DNA of 45,067 nt. Source: Rikenellaceae bacterium (lineage in GTDB: Bacteria > Bacteroidota > Bacteroidia > Bacteroidales > UBA932). The notes below the pieces were generated by a model. It was not told the origin of the DNA and made no database searches. It saw only the letters and a program-made list of their open reading frames with translations. The stretch lies in contig JALEPJ010000027.1 of assembly GCA_022766385.1 (NCBI GenBank), positions 1 through 45,067 on the forward strand, read 5' to 3'. Below, one piece after another: positions 42,965-45,067 of the stretch (position 1 is its first letter; each line of letters begins with the position of its first letter). The translations under genes and the position numbers were made by a program.

Positions 42965-43030
42965 TCAGATGAAGCGCATCATCACGGCAAGGATGGCAAG
43001 AAGGAGTGCTGGCAGCTGTTCAAGTGGCAT
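42965..43030 (-). CDS. Possible 21-residue hydrophobic peptide overlapping the HD gene
   Basis: Directly at the stop of the HD phosphohydrolase the sequence TGATG provides a new ATG (43030-43028) that opens a 21-codon frame ending in TGA at 42965-42967. It reads MPLEQLPALLLAILAVMMRF plus a final Ile. Residues 6-20 are a continuous hydrophobic stretch, long enough for a short membrane helix. The stop-start overlap is the same coupling seen at clC-tex. No family is recognised and a chance frame cannot be excluded. Confidence 0.3.
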   Translation of the reverse strand: MPLEQLPALLLAILAVMMRFI

Positions 43031-43632
43031 CAGTCAATATTATCTATGAGGTTGCCGGTGTCGATTTCCGGCTGAATGAAGCTTGTACGGGCATATTCCC
43101 AAAGAGCCGAAGAGCCTTCTGCCGAGCGGGCGTTCCTCTCCAACACTTCGGAGAGTTTGCGTCCACCTTCCCTCCAGGCACGGCCACCGCTCTCGTGCTG
43201 CAGGAGCAGAGGTTGGAAGTTGTCTAGGGTGTGGGCAAACTTACTCTCTGCACTTCCCCACTCCTCGAACTCATCCCATAGGGATCTCATCTTACCGGCG
43301 AGATCCTCCGGGAGCTGCGAGTACAGTCTTTCGGCCGCGGCCACTTCCCTCTCCCGCTGAGTCTTCTTCCCTTCTTCGTCATAGGCGAAGGTGTCTCCAG
43401 CGTATATTTCCACAAGGTCGTGCACCAGAAGCAGGCTCACCACCTTCAGCACATCCACCTTCTCGTTGGAGTAGTCTGAAAGCAGGAGCGCCATCACGGC
43501 CATGTGCCAGGAGTGCTCAGCATCGTTCTCCAGACGCTCCCCGTCCGAGAGGTAGGTACGACGCTGCACGAATTTCTCCTTGTCAATGAGTTTGCAGAAT
43601 TCAACTATCTGCGTGAGTCTGTTTTCTGTCAT
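43030..43632 (-). CDS. HD-domain phosphohydrolase (YfbR/HDDC2-like)
   Basis: A 200-residue HD-superfamily protein, resembling 5'-deoxynucleotidases YfbR and HDDC2. Metal and catalytic residues: His40 in NDAEHSWHMA, His71-Asp72 in LLVHDLVEIYAGD (with Glu75 and Asp80), and the distal Asp in AHTLDNFQPLL. Family members dephosphorylate dNMPs, but many hydrolyse other nucleotides. Its ATG overlaps the stop of the upstream ATPase by 4 nt (ATGA), so both are co-translated. No membrane segment. Confidence 0.88.
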   Translation of the reverse strand: MTENRLTQIVEFCKLIDKEKFVQRRTYLSDGERLENDAEHSWHMAVMALLLSDYSNEKVDVLKVVSLLLVHDLVEIYAGDTFAYDEEGKKTQREREVAAAERLYSQLPEDLAGKMRSLWDEFEEWGSAESKFAHTLDNFQPLLLQHESGGRAWREGGRKLSEVLERNARSAEGSSALWEYARTSFIQPEIDTGNLIDNID

Positions 43633-44834
43633 AAGCCTTCAGTCAAAAACTTCCTCAGTGATAAATGGATGATTCCATTATCATTACGTTTAGTCAGATA
43701 TGGAGTGGCGCTGATTACATATTTAGGGTAATTGTCACGTATTTTCTCCAGAGGACCGAATTCCCTTTCGCGTGTAGTTTCTTCTGCTATTATGTAGCTT
43801 GCCTGAACATATACTGTCTGACCAGCTTTTGTACAGACGAAGTCCACCTCTCCTGCAGTCAACACTCCCACCTTGATGTCATATCCCAGAAACGACAATT
43901 GCTTGTACACTGCGTTCTCTATCACCTTCTCGATATATGAATCCATACTGCCACTCGACTTGAGGTTTCTCAGTCCAAGGTCATCCCAGTATATTTTCTC
44001 ATTGGACTCAAATATCTTCTTTCCGTGAATGTCATAGCGGCTTATAACATCTATAAGGAATGCCTCAGAATAGAACGACCTGTATAACAGAATCAGGTTG
44101 GATGAGACATTCTCGTTCTGGGACTTCATATACTTGGAGATGCTGTTTGCCGATGTCAGTTTGCCTGTCGTATCGGCATAAAAGGCAATCAAATTGTTCA
44201 AGAAAGGGACGTTCCGTATGTTATAGCGTTCTATGACATCCTTGAGAATGATTGTATTGAAGACACTTGCAAGATAGTCCCAGACCTGTTCTTCATTATC
44301 CAGTCCTACTGTTCTCAGACCAGGAAGTCCTCCATAGTTCAGATAAGTCATAAGGCTCTCATCACTGTCCAGAAGGCTGTGGAACTGAAGAAACTCCGTA
44401 TAGGTCAGAGGATGAACCCGTATCTCAACGTGTCGCCCTGACAGGCGTGTGGCCAACTCTCCGGAAAGCAAGTCAGAATTGCTGCCCGTTATCAAAACAT
44501 CAGTATCATCCTCACTGTACCAACTGCAAACGCTTTCCTCGAAGCTTTCTATCTCCTGGACTTCATCAATGAGGATACAGTTATGCTTTCCCTGAACGAA
44601 CCTCTCCTCAATCCAAGCGTCCAAATCATCCTTGGTCTTTATCGTCTTGAAGTCCTTCTTCTCCTTGTCCACATATATGATATTGATATTTTCATCTTGG
44701 GAATGCCGCTGGATAAAGTCTTTAAGAATATAACTCTTGCCGACTCGACGCGAGCCGACTAATGCTATGATGTTACCCTTTCCTATCCAGGAATCTACGA
44801 TATCTGCATAATGCTGTCTGGTCAAAATCTCCAT
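43629..44834 (-). CDS. AAA ATPase with DUF4143-type C-terminal domain
   Basis: A 401-residue protein of the widespread AAA_14/DUF4143 family. Walker A is GSRRVGKS (27-34), Walker B CILIDEVQ (86-93), and a sensor-like ITGSNSDLL spans 115-123, followed by LSGRHVEIRVHPLTYTEF, the family hallmark. The C-terminal part contains GEVDFVCT...VYVQASY, resembling the degenerate nuclease-like core of DUF4143. No function is established. The ATG at 44834 is right: the more upstream frame start at 44882 would overlap the -33 box. Adenine/thymine content seems higher than in the neighbours, consistent with a mobile accessory gene, though this was judged by eye. Confidence 0.88.
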   Translation of the reverse strand: MEILTRQHYADIVDSWIGKGNIIALVGSRRVGKSYILKDFIQRHSQDENINIIYVDKEKKDFKTIKTKDDLDAWIEERFVQGKHNCILIDEVQEIESFEESVCSWYSEDDTDVLITGSNSDLLSGELATRLSGRHVEIRVHPLTYTEFLQFHSLLDSDESLMTYLNYGGLPGLRTVGLDNEEQVWDYLASVFNTIILKDVIERYNIRNVPFLNNLIAFYADTTGKLTSANSISKYMKSQNENVSSNLILLYRSFYSEAFLIDVISRYDIHGKKIFESNEKIYWDDLGLRNLKSSGSMDSYIEKVIENAVYKQLSFLGYDIKVGVLTAGEVDFVCTKAGQTVYVQASYIIAEETTREREFGPLEKIRDNYPKYVISATPYLTKRNDNGIIHLSLRKFLTEGL

Positions 44835-44851
44835 AATTCTCCCTTTTGTTG

Positions 44852-44882
44852 CAAATATATGAATTTCATTGTTTATAGACAA
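44852..44882 (-). promoter_or_regulatory. Promoter of the AAA ATPase-HD operon
   Basis: On the minus strand TTG (44880-44882) is followed after 20 nt by TATATTTG (44852-44859). Transcription would start near 44846, leaving a leader of about 12 nt before the ATG at 44834. The 77 bp between this promoter region and the pgeF stop hold nothing else recognisable. Confidence 0.7.
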
Positions 44883-44959
44883 TAAAAATCATAGAAGAGT
44901 TAATATTATTTCTTAAAGACAATATTTGACGTTTACTCCTTATAAGGACAGCGCTTGCC

Positions 44960-45067
44960 TCATATCAGCATTATTGCGTTGATGTTCCTGCCGCAGGAGA
45001 TTCCCTCCCGGCGGGCAGAGTAGAATCGATCATCCGTGTAGGTGTCTATACCTGATACACGTATGTT
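44960..45067 (-). CDS. C-terminal end of a PgeF/YfiH-type protein (partial, runs off right edge)
   Basis: The minus strand carries the last 35 codons of a gene entering from the right edge, stop TGA at 44960-44962. The residues include GIDTYTDDRFYSARREG and end CGRNINAIMLI. The pattern FYSARREGxxxGR matches the C-terminal signature of the YfiH/YlmD multicopper-oxidase-like family (FFSARRLGxxSGR in relatives), now known as peptidoglycan editing factor PgeF, a purine nucleoside phosphorylase-like enzyme also called laccase-domain protein. Only the tail is visible, so activity cannot be judged. Confidence 0.7.
   Translation of the reverse strand, partial: NIRVSGIDTYTDDRFYSARREGISCGRNINAIMLI

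Noticed and set aside
44834..44882. Longer start of the AAA ATPase at 44882
   Set aside because: That codon is TTG and coincides with the -33 box of the gene's own promoter; the ATG at 44834 fits.
1..45067. CRISPR arrays, insertion sequences, integrases, prophage genes
   Set aside because: No regularly spaced repeats, no transposase or integrase frames, and no terminal repeats were seen.

Overview
The window is chromosomal DNA from a member of the Bacteroidota, most likely an uncultivated, host- or gut-type Bacteroidales. The evidence is a SusC/SusD pair, a 286-residue primary sigma factor without region 1.1, almost no Shine-Dalgarno sequences, and promoters of the Bacteroidota type (-7 box TAnnTTTG, in the best cases with a TTTG or TTG about 19-20 nt upstream). 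Genus cannot be fixed from the sequence alone. There is no insertion sequence, prophage, CRISPR array or integrase. Most of the window is housekeeping DNA with one nutrient-uptake locus.

Layout. 1-235: the first codons of a gene leaving the left edge, behind two near-identical tandem promoters. 236-2456: two divergent family-2 glycosyltransferases with overlapping promoters. 2481-10518: an uptake locus (susC, susD, two surface lipoproteins, a calcineurin-like phosphoesterase) with no glycoside hydrolase; its closest upstream gene, 24 nt away, is a dolichol-phosphate-mannose-synthase-like enzyme. 10515-20878 (minus): htrA, rpoD, argS, ygiQ-like, a small acidic protein, a ClC channel with CBS domains, tex. 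20997-24422 (plus): dnaN, a DEDDh exonuclease, mnmA with a long insertion. 24451-28188: cdd, a FAH-fold protein that lost its metal ligands, a metal/cobalamin-type binding lipoprotein, and an NhaC antiporter. 28224-30470 (minus): tdh-kbl threonine catabolism. 30600-30698 (minus): the SRP RNA gene. 30744-34991: two flavoproteins, tRNA-Thr(CGU) with its own promoter and terminator, and tsaD. 35118-42869 (plus): a tightly packed operon of tamB, an RsmI-like methyltransferase, folB, mtaB and a PhnP-like metallo-hydrolase. 42882-42952: a long hairpin between convergent operons. 42965-44834 (minus): an AAA ATPase, an HD phosphohydrolase and a possible 21-residue peptide, all translationally overlapping. 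44960-45067: the C-terminal 35 residues of a PgeF/YfiH-type protein.

How the genes work together. Several enzymes act on tRNA: TsaD makes t6A37, MtaB converts it to ms2t6A37, MnmA thiolates U34, ArgS charges tRNA-Arg, and the window carries a t6A-type substrate, tRNA-Thr(CGU). Tdh and Kbl convert threonine to glycine plus acetyl-CoA. HtrA, TamB and the SRP RNA belong to envelope biogenesis and quality control.

The points most worth a second look are: the uptake locus whose only enzyme is a phosphoesterase; three terminator-like hairpins whose U-tracts run almost into the next start codon (phosphoesterase, clC, rpoD); a tamB that seems to start at a non-AUG codon; a FAH-like protein without metal ligands; inserts in MnmA and the metallo-hydrolase; a perfect 13-bp palindrome in front of htrA; and back-to-back promoter boxes between divergent genes.
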